Source: Rikenellaceae bacterium
Lineage (GTDB): Bacteria > Bacteroidota > Bacteroidia > Bacteroidales > Rikenellaceae
Reading direction: 5' to 3'
Assembly (NCBI GenBank): GCA_015060075.1
Contig: SUZE01000004.1
Span: 61,287-117,792 of the forward strand
DNA length: 56,506 bases
The notes below the pieces were generated by a model. It was not told where the DNA came from, made no database searches, and saw only the letters and a program-made list of their open reading frames with translations. Both the position numbers and the translations under genes were made by a program. Numbering within the stretch: position 1 is the stretch's first letter; every line of letters begins with the position of its first letter. This document shows, in pieces, positions 16,454 through 23,735 of the stretch.

Positions 16454-17260
16454 ATGCGTAAAGGAGAGGTACAGAGGGGCAGCAAACTTGCCCTTGTAAC
16501 GGGAGCATCGATAGGTATTGGTCGTCAGTATGCCGAGCAGTTGGCAGACCTCGGCTACAACCTTATTATCGTAAGCCGCACCGAGGTAACTTTGCAGGAG
16601 GTGGCTCACGAGATTGAGGAAAAACATGGTGTAAAGGTCGTTGTCAAGGCTATGGATTTGGCAACTACCGATGCAGCCGACACACTTTTTAATTGGTGCA
16701 AGGCGGAGGGATATATCGTTGATGTGCTGATAAATAACGCAGGTATGTTCTCATTCTGCGACATCTCGAACACCCCTGCCGAGCGCATTGTGCGAACAAT
16801 CACTCTGCACGATATCACCAACACCCTCTTGTGCCAACTCTTCGGCAACGATATGGCGGAGCGTGGCGGAGGTTACATATTGAATATGTCATCGTTCTCG
16901 GTGTGGATGCCATTCCCAGGATTGGCTCTGTATAGCGCATCGAAGGCTTATCTGAAATCCTTCTCGGTGGCATACGCCAAAGAGATGCGATACAAGAATG
17001 TATGGGTTACGGCAGTCTGCCCTGCGGGTATTGCCACCGACCTCTACGGCTTGACAAAGAAGTGGCAGGGCATCGGTTTGAAACTGCACGCCCTCTCTAC
17101 CCCATCGTACTGCGCAAGAAGAGGTCTGCGAGCATTGTGGCGCAAGAAGCAGTGCATCGTACCCGATTGGTGGTGCAGGGCATTTATCCCAATCTGCGAT
17201 ATGTTGCCACGCTGGGCAATCAACAAGTTACGCAACTTCACAATGAAGTGGCAGAAGTAA
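16454..17260 (+). CDS. Short-chain dehydrogenase/reductase, candidate 3-hydroxysteroid dehydrogenase
   Basis: This 268-residue classical SDR has the cofactor motif TGASIGIG (16-23), NNAG (94-97), a catalytic Ser in MSSFS (146-147) and YSASK (Tyr160, Lys164). Basic residue Arg42 after the second strand (VSR) suggests NADP(H) preference. The C-terminal extension with tryptophans is typical of the 17-beta-HSD/3-ketoacyl group. It starts 24 nt after the endonuclease with no visible promoter of its own, so it may depend on the restriction-modification transcript. With the SRD5A-like and OYE-like genes it would complete a 3-oxo-steroid reduction set; the specific 3-beta-HSDH role is inferred. Confidence 0.88.
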   Translation: MRKGEVQRGSKLALVTGASIGIGRQYAEQLADLGYNLIIVSRTEVTLQEVAHEIEEKHGVKVVVKAMDLATTDAADTLFNWCKAEGYIVDVLINNAGMFSFCDISNTPAERIVRTITLHDITNTLLCQLFGNDMAERGGGYILNMSSFSVWMPFPGLALYSASKAYLKSFSVAYAKEMRYKNVWVTAVCPAGIATDLYGLTKKWQGIGLKLHALSTPSYCARRGLRALWRKKQCIVPDWWCRAFIPICDMLPRWAINKLRNFTMKWQK

Positions 17261-17291
17261 AAAAAAGCAACCTTTGCGGTTGCTTTTTTTT
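17261..17291 (+). terminator. Terminator after the SDR gene
   Basis: Directly after the stop: an A-run, GCAACC (17267-17272), a TTTGC loop, GGTTGC (17278-17283) and eight T residues. This is a compact, strong rho-independent terminator. Confidence 0.92.
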
Positions 17292-17323
17292 GTTGATGTG
17301 CAACGTGTGTCAAATACTCTTTT

Positions 17324-17355
17324 TTTGCAAAATAGAATATTAGTTACTATATTTG
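17324..17355 (+). promoter_or_regulatory. Promoter of the lipoprotein/subtilase pair
   Basis: TTTG at 17324-17327, a 20-nt spacer and TATATTTG at 17348-17355, an excellent match to the Bacteroidota promoter consensus. Confidence 0.8.
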
Positions 17356-17383
17356 TGATAGTTATCACAAATAATTGCAGACT

Positions 17384-18142
17384 ATGAAGAAGATTTTTAC
17401 ACTCTTTTCTATCGTGGCATTACTGCTGACGGGTTGTTACTCCGAAGATACCCCTGTCGGACCTGGCACACCCGACAATACAGCCGAAGCGGAGATTTCG
17501 GTCAAACCCGAAACCATCTCAACAACCTTGGAGGGTGGAGTGTTCGAGCTCTCAATATACTCGAATGCTTCGTGGGCAATCTCGTGCGACCAACGAGATA
17601 TTAGCTTCAATACACTGACAGGCATAGGCAATGCTATTGTTCTCGTAACTATCCCTGCAACAACCGTAGCTCGCAACTTTTACATAGACTTTGAAGCGAG
17701 CAAGATGGCGGTAATTGGCGGAGAATCAGTATTATCGCAGGCTACGACAATAGTCAGCGTTGAGCAATACGCAAGTGCCAGCGTTGTTGGTAGTTGGCAT
17801 ATAAAGAGTTATTGTGGCAGACCATCTGACACCGATATCTACATGCAATTCAACGAAGATGGCACATTCCTACTCTATCAACGCAGCAACTCGCCAACCT
17901 ACACGATATATAGCGGAGTATATACGGCAGATGCAAAATCTTCGACTCTCTCGGGAGTGTACGATGATGGTACATTGTGGGCAAACAGCTACTCGTATAG
18001 CAACAACGAACATAACGAACTCGTGCTTATCAATACAAGCAATACGAACGAGATTTCGATATATGAGCCATCGGCACTGCCTTCGATATCTACGCTTGGC
18101 ATCACTCGCCTTGCCACAAAATCAGATGTTAAACCTTTATAA
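17384..18142 (+). CDS. BACON-domain lipoprotein
   Basis: This 252-residue protein has a signal peptide with lipobox LLTGC (Cys18). A BACON-like beta domain (about 35-120) carries the typical ISVKPETI start and ASWAISCD segment and ends in a TIVSVEQ strand. The C-terminal half begins VVGSWHIKSY and continues MQFNEDGTFLLY, resembling a lipocalin-like domain. BACON domains are thought to bind glycans or surface partners in Bacteroidota. The ATG at 17384 is chosen because the lipobox distance is right; an in-frame TTG is three codons upstream. It lies 14 nt before the subtilase gene, indicating co-transcription. Confidence 0.85.
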   Translation: MKKIFTLFSIVALLLTGCYSEDTPVGPGTPDNTAEAEISVKPETISTTLEGGVFELSIYSNASWAISCDQRDISFNTLTGIGNAIVLVTIPATTVARNFYIDFEASKMAVIGGESVLSQATTIVSVEQYASASVVGSWHIKSYCGRPSDTDIYMQFNEDGTFLLYQRSNSPTYTIYSGVYTADAKSSTLSGVYDDGTLWANSYSYSNNEHNELVLINTSNTNEISIYEPSALPSISTLGITRLATKSDVKPL

Positions 18143-18156
18143 AAATATAGAAGCGT

Positions 18157-20214
18157 ATGAAAAGGTTTATTTATGTAGTAGTGTTACTTTTCGTAGCGAC
18201 CTCCTGCACCGCAGACTTGGAGGAGCAAAACGCCTTCGTTGCAACGGGTGAGAAGTCAGAGAAGATTATAAATAGTTCCACCAGTGCACAAGAGGGAGAG
18301 TTGTTGGTGCGCTTTAACACAAGCGCAGAGAGCCGCTTGGCGGAGTGCGCAACACGCACAGGTGCAACACGCACAGGTATCAACGGTGTTGATGCTATAC
18401 TTGACAATGTCGGAGGTTATGCCGTAGAGCAACTCTTCATGGTTACCGACAAGAACAGAGATAAAGTCCATGCCTCAGGCATGCATCTATGGTATGTAAT
18501 CAAATTTGATAAGAGCAATAATCTCGATGACGTAGCAGCCGATTTGGCGAAGGTTAGCGAGATAGAGTATGTGGAGTTCTCCCGCAAAATCAAGAGGTTG
18601 AAACCAAAGCAGCCTACCGTAACATCACGAGCAACAGCACAAACTCGTGCTTACGGCTCACTTGTCAGCGATATTCCGTTCAACGACCCATACAAGGCGT
18701 ACCTTTGGGGACTCGACAACCAAGGCTCAAAATCTCAAATCTCATATTATAAAGATTTAGGACTGAGCGCTCCAATTGTTGATGCAGATGTAAATGCCGT
18801 ACCTGCGTGGAGATTGTGCAAGGGCGACCCTTCAATTGTGGTTGCTGTGGTTGATGAAGGTGTAATGTATTCGCACGAGGATTTGGTAGATAACTACGCT
18901 GTAAATAGTGCCGAATTGAATGGCACATCGAATAAAGACGATGACGGAAACGGCTACAAAGATGACATCTACGGCTATAATTTTGTAACAAGCAGTAGTA
19001 CAATCTCGTACAACAAGGAAGGAGATACCGGACACGGAACCCATGTTGCGGGTATTGTTTCGGCAGTAAACAACAACGGCATCGGCATCAGCAGTATCGC
19101 AGGTGGCAGTGGCAACAGAGATGGAGTAAAGGTCTTCTCGGCACAGATTTTCAGTGGCGAAAATGTTGCTTCGGCATCGAATACCGCTCGTGCAATTCAG
19201 TATGCAGCCGACCGAGGAGCGCACATCTTGCAGTGTAGTTGGGGCTATGAAGGTGGTGACATAACAAACGATAGCGAATATAAGTACTACGCATCTGTCG
19301 AGGCAGCTGCCATTGACTATTTTATTGCTAACGGTGGTACAGCAGATGGTCCTATTGCTGGTGGTTTGGCTATCTTCGCTGCCGGCAACGAAACCTATGC
19401 TCTACCAGGATATCCAAGTGCTTACGAGCCTTGTATCTCGGTGGCTTCGATAAATTGCGCTCTCAAACCAGCATACTACACCAACTATAACTATGGTACA
19501 GATATATCTGCACCCGGTGGTTCATCGCTCTACTCTCGTTATGACGACACCCCTTGCACAGGAGAGATTCTTTCGACCGTACCAAGCGACTTTTCCAGCT
19601 CAGGTTTGAGTGGATATGCGATGATGCAGGGAACATCGCAGGCTTGCCCACATGTGTCGGGTGTTGCAGCACTCGGATTGTCTTATGCTCAAAAGTTGGG
19701 CAAACGATATACGGCTGACGAGTTCCGTTCGATGCTACTCTCGGCAACAAACGACATAAACTCATACTTGACCGGTAGCATATATTTAGAGTTCACTGAC
19801 AACACATCTCTTGACATATATTATTCCGACTACAAGGGTAAGATGGGTGCAGGTTATATTGACGCCTACAAACTTCTGTTGCAAGTTGATGGCACTCCGT
19901 ACGTAACGCTTATCGCAGGTCAAAGTTCAAAGATAGATTTGAGCCAATATTTCGGTAGTGGCATTGCAAATATGCACTTCTCGAAGGCAGAGGTTTCGGC
20001 AGAGGATATGGCAGCCGTAGGTTGGAGTAATGTCTCATACAGTGACGGAAAATTGAATGTTACATGTACCAAGAGTGGCACTGCAATCGTAAATGTGACC
20101 ATGTACGTAGGAGGTTCGTCATATAATAGTTCAAAGCCATACCCTACCGAGGTAACAAAGAGTTTTGTGGTTATGGTACGAAGTTCTCTCGCATCAAACA
20201 ACGGTTGGTTATAA
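18157..20214 (+). CDS. Lipoprotein subtilisin-like serine protease (S8 family)
   Basis: This 685-residue protein has a signal peptide with lipobox-like ATSC (Cys17), so it is probably surface or periplasm anchored. An N-terminal propeptide-like domain (about 45-145, GELLVRF...) resembles the inhibitor region of fervidolysin-type subtilases. The catalytic triad is visible: Asp233 (VVDEG), His293 (GHGTHVAG) and Ser494 (QGTSQACPHVSG), with the oxyanion Asn411 (AAGNE). A C-terminal beta domain follows (about 570-685). Possible targets include the lipoprotein encoded just upstream, but nothing in the sequence proves this. It ends at a bidirectional terminator. Confidence 0.93.
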   Translation: MKRFIYVVVLLFVATSCTADLEEQNAFVATGEKSEKIINSSTSAQEGELLVRFNTSAESRLAECATRTGATRTGINGVDAILDNVGGYAVEQLFMVTDKNRDKVHASGMHLWYVIKFDKSNNLDDVAADLAKVSEIEYVEFSRKIKRLKPKQPTVTSRATAQTRAYGSLVSDIPFNDPYKAYLWGLDNQGSKSQISYYKDLGLSAPIVDADVNAVPAWRLCKGDPSIVVAVVDEGVMYSHEDLVDNYAVNSAELNGTSNKDDDGNGYKDDIYGYNFVTSSSTISYNKEGDTGHGTHVAGIVSAVNNNGIGISSIAGGSGNRDGVKVFSAQIFSGENVASASNTARAIQYAADRGAHILQCSWGYEGGDITNDSEYKYYASVEAAAIDYFIANGGTADGPIAGGLAIFAAGNETYALPGYPSAYEPCISVASINCALKPAYYTNYNYGTDISAPGGSSLYSRYDDTPCTGEILSTVPSDFSSSGLSGYAMMQGTSQACPHVSGVAALGLSYAQKLGKRYTADEFRSMLLSATNDINSYLTGSIYLEFTDNTSLDIYYSDYKGKMGAGYIDAYKLLLQVDGTPYVTLIAGQSSKIDLSQYFGSGIANMHFSKAEVSAEDMAAVGWSNVSYSDGKLNVTCTKSGTAIVNVTMYVGGSSYNSSKPYPTEVTKSFVVMVRSSLASNNGWL
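18349..18378 (+). repeat. Perfect 15-bp tandem duplication inside the subtilase gene
   Basis: Two exact adjacent 15-bp units (18349-18363 and 18364-18378) encode a doubled ATRTG in the propeptide region. The frame is preserved, so unit gain or loss would be tolerated. Confidence 0.9.
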
Positions 20215-20245
20215 CGAGAGCACTGCAATAGAACAGTAACAAAAA

Positions 20246-20283
20246 AATAGGGAACTCCGAAACGATATCGAGAGTTCCCTATT
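20246..20283. terminator. Bidirectional terminator between the subtilase and the convergent PHP gene
   Basis: A 12-bp stem (20246-20257 with 20272-20283) with a 14-nt loop. There is an A-run upstream and T-rich DNA downstream, so it can serve both strands. Confidence 0.85.
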
Positions 20284-20301
20284 TTATTGATTGACAAACT
20301 A

Positions 20302-21528
20302 TTATTTGTCGATTTCGATAACCATCTTAGGGTGCTTGTCGCCTACGGTCCACATATTATCAATCTGGAACGTAGGGTTGTTGTACTTACCGCTCTCCTT
20401 GTTCTTGCCAAAGTTTACACGCAATGACTGGAATGGGTTGAGCGTGTAGATAGTCTTACCACGGCGAAGAATAAATGGAACTGAGCAGTGATTTGTAAGT
20501 TGAAAAGCACGATGTTCCTTCTTCTCGTTTACGGCAACAACCTTGCACTCAACGGCAGCATTAAGGAACTCTTCAAGCCACATCTGCTCACCAATAAGGT
20601 GGTTGTGCGAATAACCGATAGTACGGCGCTTCAAAAGCGCATCCTTAATAGCCTTCTCGGTGCACTCCTTTGCGAGGATAAAGGTCATTGTACGGAAAAT
20701 CTCGCCACCACGAGGGAAATACTGAGCCGATGTACGGTGACAGTCGGTGTTAGCGAAGATTGTAAGATTTTCGTCTACGCAACGGTCAATCATCTTTGGA
20801 TAGAGATTCAAGCCATTTACAACCTCGATACCATCAATCAACTTCTGCTCGTAAATCTTCACTTGGTCCTCGCTCTTGTCCATAGTCTTACGGCGCCAAC
20901 CCGGGTGGTTGTGAATAATGATAGCACCCTGACTTTTAGCCTCTTTAAGGCTCTCGATAATATCAGGTTTAGCAACATCGGTAATATCCTTCAAGAAGAA
21001 AGCGTTGTACTCGCCTGTGGTGCGTGCGTTACGCCAAATCTCTGTACCACGAACTACCATAATAGGAATCTCCTCCTTCTCTACATACGAAAGAGCCTCA
21101 TCGTAGGTTGCATCGAGGTCGCAGTAGATTGGAGTAGTAGGGTCCTTCTTGTTGCCTGCGCCACCACGAATATACTCGTATGGCTTGCCGTCAGGGTTGT
21201 ACGGAGCGTGAGCACGCAACATAAACTTCTCATACGAACGGAGTTCGAGGTGGTCGGTGATAGCGATGATATCCAAACCGTCGTACCACGCCTCGCGAAC
21301 ACGCTCACGAGGAGTAACCTCGCCATCAGAGTAGATGGTGTGAACGTGAAAATCGCCCTTGTAGATGTTGTAGCCCTTCACCTGAGGCAAGATAATCTCG
21401 GTACGGTGAGCAGGCTGATTGTAGAGTTTAATCTCGGTCTTACCGATAGTTGGCTTGTGTACAGCCTGTGCCATCGCAGATGAAGCTGCAAATACGGCTA
21501 CTGCAAGAATCAAAAATAGTCTTTTCAT
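20302..21528 (-). CDS. Secreted PHP-domain phosphodiesterase (Sb-PDE-like), divergent copy
   Basis: This 408-residue protein has a signal peptide ending AMA|QA (about 21). The PHP metal motifs are His61-x-His63 with Asp68 (HVHTIYSD), Asp92-His93 (ITDH), IIHNHPGW and NTDCH. A C-terminal beta domain (about 325-408) ends in NMWTVGDKHP, the signature shared by all six paralogues in the window. PHP enzymes are multinuclear metal phosphoesterases, and exported bacterial members include organophosphate and nucleotide diesterases. This copy lies on the opposite strand, ~2.2 kb from the five-gene tandem array, separated by the SLOG and PFK genes. The physiological substrate is unknown. Confidence 0.88.
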   Translation of the reverse strand: MKRLFLILAVAVFAASSAMAQAVHKPTIGKTEIKLYNQPAHRTEIILPQVKGYNIYKGDFHVHTIYSDGEVTPRERVREAWYDGLDIIAITDHLELRSYEKFMLRAHAPYNPDGKPYEYIRGGAGNKKDPTTPIYCDLDATYDEALSYVEKEEIPIMVVRGTEIWRNARTTGEYNAFFLKDITDVAKPDIIESLKEAKSQGAIIIHNHPGWRRKTMDKSEDQVKIYEQKLIDGIEVVNGLNLYPKMIDRCVDENLTIFANTDCHRTSAQYFPRGGEIFRTMTFILAKECTEKAIKDALLKRRTIGYSHNHLIGEQMWLEEFLNAAVECKVVAVNEKKEHRAFQLTNHCSVPFILRRGKTIYTLNPFQSLRVNFGKNKESGKYNNPTFQIDNMWTVGDKHPKMVIEIDK

Positions 21529-21560
21529 AACATTATAATAATTAGGTGTTGTTTTGACTA

Positions 21561-21568
21561 CAAATATA
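21561..21568 (-). promoter_or_regulatory. -7 box (TATATTTG) of the divergent PHP gene
   Basis: A perfect match read on the minus strand, 32 nt before the start codon. It lies only 11 nt from a plus-strand -7 box (21580-21587), forming a compact divergent promoter region. Confidence 0.65.
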
Positions 21569-21579
21569 CAATTTTTTTA

Positions 21580-21587
21580 TAAATTTG
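21580..21587 (+). promoter_or_regulatory. -7 box (TAAATTTG) overlapping the first possible start codon of the SLOG gene
   Basis: This perfect TAnnTTTG match has a TTTTG about 23 nt upstream. Its final TTG is the only recognisable start codon (21585) before the conserved CFTGHR motif, so promoter and start call conflict. Confidence 0.55.
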
Positions 21588-22100
21588 TACAACAAAAAAG
21601 TTAAAATTATCGCCTACAAGAGAGAAACAACTGCCTGCTTTACAGGACATCGCACCTACGATGGTAGTCGCAACGAGGAGTTGAAGGCTGCTGTCAGGGA
21701 GTTGTATGTGCGTGGTTATCGCACTTTTTTGTGCGGTATGGCGATGGGATTTGACCTCGCAGCAGCAGAGTGTGCACTATCGCTACGCAATGAACTGAAA
21801 GGGTTGCGAATTGTGTCAGTTGTACCGTTTGGGGATATGCAACGCAAGTTCTCAATCGAGCAACAAGCCCTCTACAACCACATCATAACCGAAGCCGATG
21901 AAGTTATCACGCTTGCTACTAACTACTCTGCAAATGTCTACGCACTACGCAACAACTACCTTGTAGACAACTCTTCGGCAGTAATTGCCTATTTCACAGG
22001 AGCGAAGGGCGGCACTGCCTACACCGTACGCCGAGCCGTCAAGAGCCTCTCTCTCATCGTAAATATCTACAACAACCCTCAACAAAAGTTGTCGTTTTAA
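21585..22100 (+). CDS. SLOG-fold protein of the DUF1273/YpsA type
   Basis: The open frame encodes about 171 residues. It carries ACFTGHR near the start, a CGMAMGFDLAAAE motif (about 50-62), VVPFGDMQ and a C-terminal AVIAYFTGAKGGTAYTVR, all typical of the SLOG-superfamily DUF1273 proteins, which have a Rossmann-like nucleotide-binding fold. The family role is not settled. The start is uncertain: the TTG at 21585 lies inside a strong -7 box, and no in-frame ATG or GTG precedes the first motif. A non-standard start or a nearly leaderless TTG start has to be assumed. Confidence 0.82.
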   Translation: MYNKKVKIIAYKRETTACFTGHRTYDGSRNEELKAAVRELYVRGYRTFLCGMAMGFDLAAAECALSLRNELKGLRIVSVVPFGDMQRKFSIEQQALYNHIITEADEVITLATNYSANVYALRNNYLVDNSSAVIAYFTGAKGGTAYTVRRAVKSLSLIVNIYNNPQQKLSF

Positions 22101-22133
22101 TTGAAAGGGTTTTTAGTTTTCCGAACTCCTACC

Positions 22134-22242
22134 CTCGTCAAGGCGCAAACGATTTCTGGGGGCGCAGTCTGCGACTGCTTTATGGGGAGCGGGCGTTCCG
22201 CCCTTTATGGGGGCGCTCACTTCATTCGCTTAATGGGGAGCG
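22134..22242 (-). repeat. Hairpin-mosaic repeat (CCCATAAA type), inverted copy
   Basis: On the minus strand this reads like 12763-12873: AGCGCTCCCC, GCGAA...AGTGAGCGC, CCCATAAA plus GGGCG/CGCCC hairpin (22191-22203), CCCATAAA plus GCAGTC/GACTGC hairpin (22164-22178), TGCGCCTTGACGAGG. Differences are concentrated in loops and spacers. It occupies most of the 270-nt gap between the SLOG and PFK genes, followed by CGGAAAA-like words (about 22280-22312). Confidence 0.88.
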
Positions 22243-22319
22243 CTTTAAGTTTTTAACTACTCACTACTCACTTGAAAAAAGTTTTCCGCTTTCAGTTTCC
22301 AGTTTTCAGTTTTTTGTTG

Positions 22320-22327
22320 TATCTTTG
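22320..22327 (+). promoter_or_regulatory. -7 box (TATCTTTG) of the phosphofructokinase gene
   Basis: A perfect TAnnTTTG match 43 nt before the start codon, just after repeated short words. No clear -33 element is seen. Confidence 0.6.
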
Positions 22328-22370
22328 GGCTGAAATTTGGTATTTTTCTAATTCAAAACTATAAAACGCT

Positions 22371-23603
22371 ATGAAAGAAGCTATTGCAATTCTTACAGGT
22401 GGCGGTCCTGCACCGGGTATGAATACCGTTGTAGGTAGCGTTGCCAAGACTTTCCTTGCAAAGGGTTATCGAGTTATCGGTTTGCACCATGGTTATTCTG
22501 GTTTGTTCAATCCAAACCCTCGCCACGAGGACTTGGATTTCTTCAAGGCAGACTTCATCTTCAATCAAGGTGGTTCGTACCTCACTATGAGCCGTTTCAA
22601 GCCAACCGATGCAGATTTCGAGAACAATTTTAACCTCTCGTTCTTCACCGAGAACAACATCAAGTTGCTCGTAACTGTTGGTGGTGACGACACCGCTTCG
22701 ACTGCTAACCGCATCGCTAAGTTCTTGGAGGCTAAGCAGTACCCTATCGCTAACATCCACGTACCAAAGACTATCGACAACGACCTTCCACTTCCGGCAG
22801 GTTCGCCAACATTCGGTTATCAGTCGGCAAAGGAGGGTGGTACCGTTATCGGTCGTGCAGTTTACAACGATGCTCGCACCTCGGCTAACTGGTTTGTAGT
22901 TGCAGCAATGGGCCGTTCGGCAGGTCACCTCGCATTCGGTATCGGCTCGGCTTGCCACTACCCTATGATTGTTATTCCGGAGATGTTCAACAAGACCGAG
23001 ATTACCGTTGAGAAGATTGTAAACTTGGTTGTATCTTCGATTATCAAGCGTAAGTTGATGGGCGTTGAGTATGGTGTTGCAATGATTTCGGAGGGTGTAT
23101 TCCACGCTCTTTCTGACGAGGAGATTGCAAAATCGGGCGTTCACTTCACATACGATGACCACGGTCACCCGGAGTTGGGTAAGGTGTCGAAGGCTCACAT
23201 CTTCAACGAGATGTTGGAGAAGAAGGTTAAGGAGTTGGGCTTGAAGGTTAAGTCGCGCCCTGTTGAGATTGGCTACGAGGTACGTTGCCAGACTCCTATC
23301 GCATACGACTTGGTTTACTGCTCGGAACTCGGTATGGGTGTTTACAAGCTCTTCTCGGAGGGTAAGACCGGCTGTATGGTTTACATTTCGCAGGACGGTT
23401 TCGTATCACCACTCTACTTGAAGGATTTGCAGGACCCTACAACCGGAAAGATTCCGCCACGTCTTGTAAATATCGAGTCGGATAAGATTCAGCAGGTTAT
23501 CAACAATGTAATGCACTACATTACTGAGGCTGACTACGAGGCTGCAAAGCAGTATGTCGCTAACCCTGAGGCTTACGATTTCCGCAAGATTTTGAACTGG
23601 TAG
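22371..23603 (+). CDS. Diphosphate-dependent 6-phosphofructokinase
   Basis: This enzyme interconverts fructose 6-phosphate and fructose 1,6-bisphosphate in the cytoplasm. The 410-residue sequence has the phosphofructokinase fold with GGGPAPGMN at the start. It has GGDDT at 104-108 and PKTIDND at 132-138; the Asp in GGDD and the Lys in PKTIDND are the residues that distinguish PPi-dependent from ATP-dependent enzymes (GGDG and PGTIDND). The reversible PPi reaction is therefore expected. It is a single gene with its own promoter and a 16-bp terminator, apparently unrelated to the PHP genes on both sides. Confidence 0.93.
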   Translation: MKEAIAILTGGGPAPGMNTVVGSVAKTFLAKGYRVIGLHHGYSGLFNPNPRHEDLDFFKADFIFNQGGSYLTMSRFKPTDADFENNFNLSFFTENNIKLLVTVGGDDTASTANRIAKFLEAKQYPIANIHVPKTIDNDLPLPAGSPTFGYQSAKEGGTVIGRAVYNDARTSANWFVVAAMGRSAGHLAFGIGSACHYPMIVIPEMFNKTEITVEKIVNLVVSSIIKRKLMGVEYGVAMISEGVFHALSDEEIAKSGVHFTYDDHGHPELGKVSKAHIFNEMLEKKVKELGLKVKSRPVEIGYEVRCQTPIAYDLVYCSELGMGVYKLFSEGKTGCMVYISQDGFVSPLYLKDLQDPTTGKIPPRLVNIESDKIQQVINNVMHYITEADYEAAKQYVANPEAYDFRKILNW

Positions 23604-23621
23604 TTCGAGATATTTCAGCAA

Positions 23622-23660
23622 AAAAAATGCTCGGAAGTATTTAACTTTCGGGCATTTTTT
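23622..23660 (+). terminator. Terminator after the phosphofructokinase gene
   Basis: A 16-bp stem (23622-23637 with 23645-23660, two G-T pairs) has an A-run on the left arm and a T-run on the right arm. It ends 1 nt before the next -7 box, so it covers the -33 area of the PHP operon promoter. Confidence 0.93.
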
Positions 23661-23661
23661 G

Positions 23662-23669
23662 TATCTTTG
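23662..23669 (+). promoter_or_regulatory. -7 box (TATCTTTG) of the five-gene PHP operon
   Basis: A perfect match 66 nt upstream of the first PHP start codon, directly after the terminator hairpin. Gene spacing within the array (9-28 nt) suggests this promoter serves all five genes. Confidence 0.65.
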
Positions 23670-23735
23670 TAGGTGGTGATAAAAATATCACAGATATTTT
23701 ACCAAAACGCAACAACTAAAACTAACTATACAACC

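Noticed and set aside
20488..23198. Long antisense frames across the PHP gene (20488-21483) and the phosphofructokinase gene (22359-23198)
   Set aside because: Both are opposite to genes with intact catalytic motifs and show no independent domain or ribosome-binding context.
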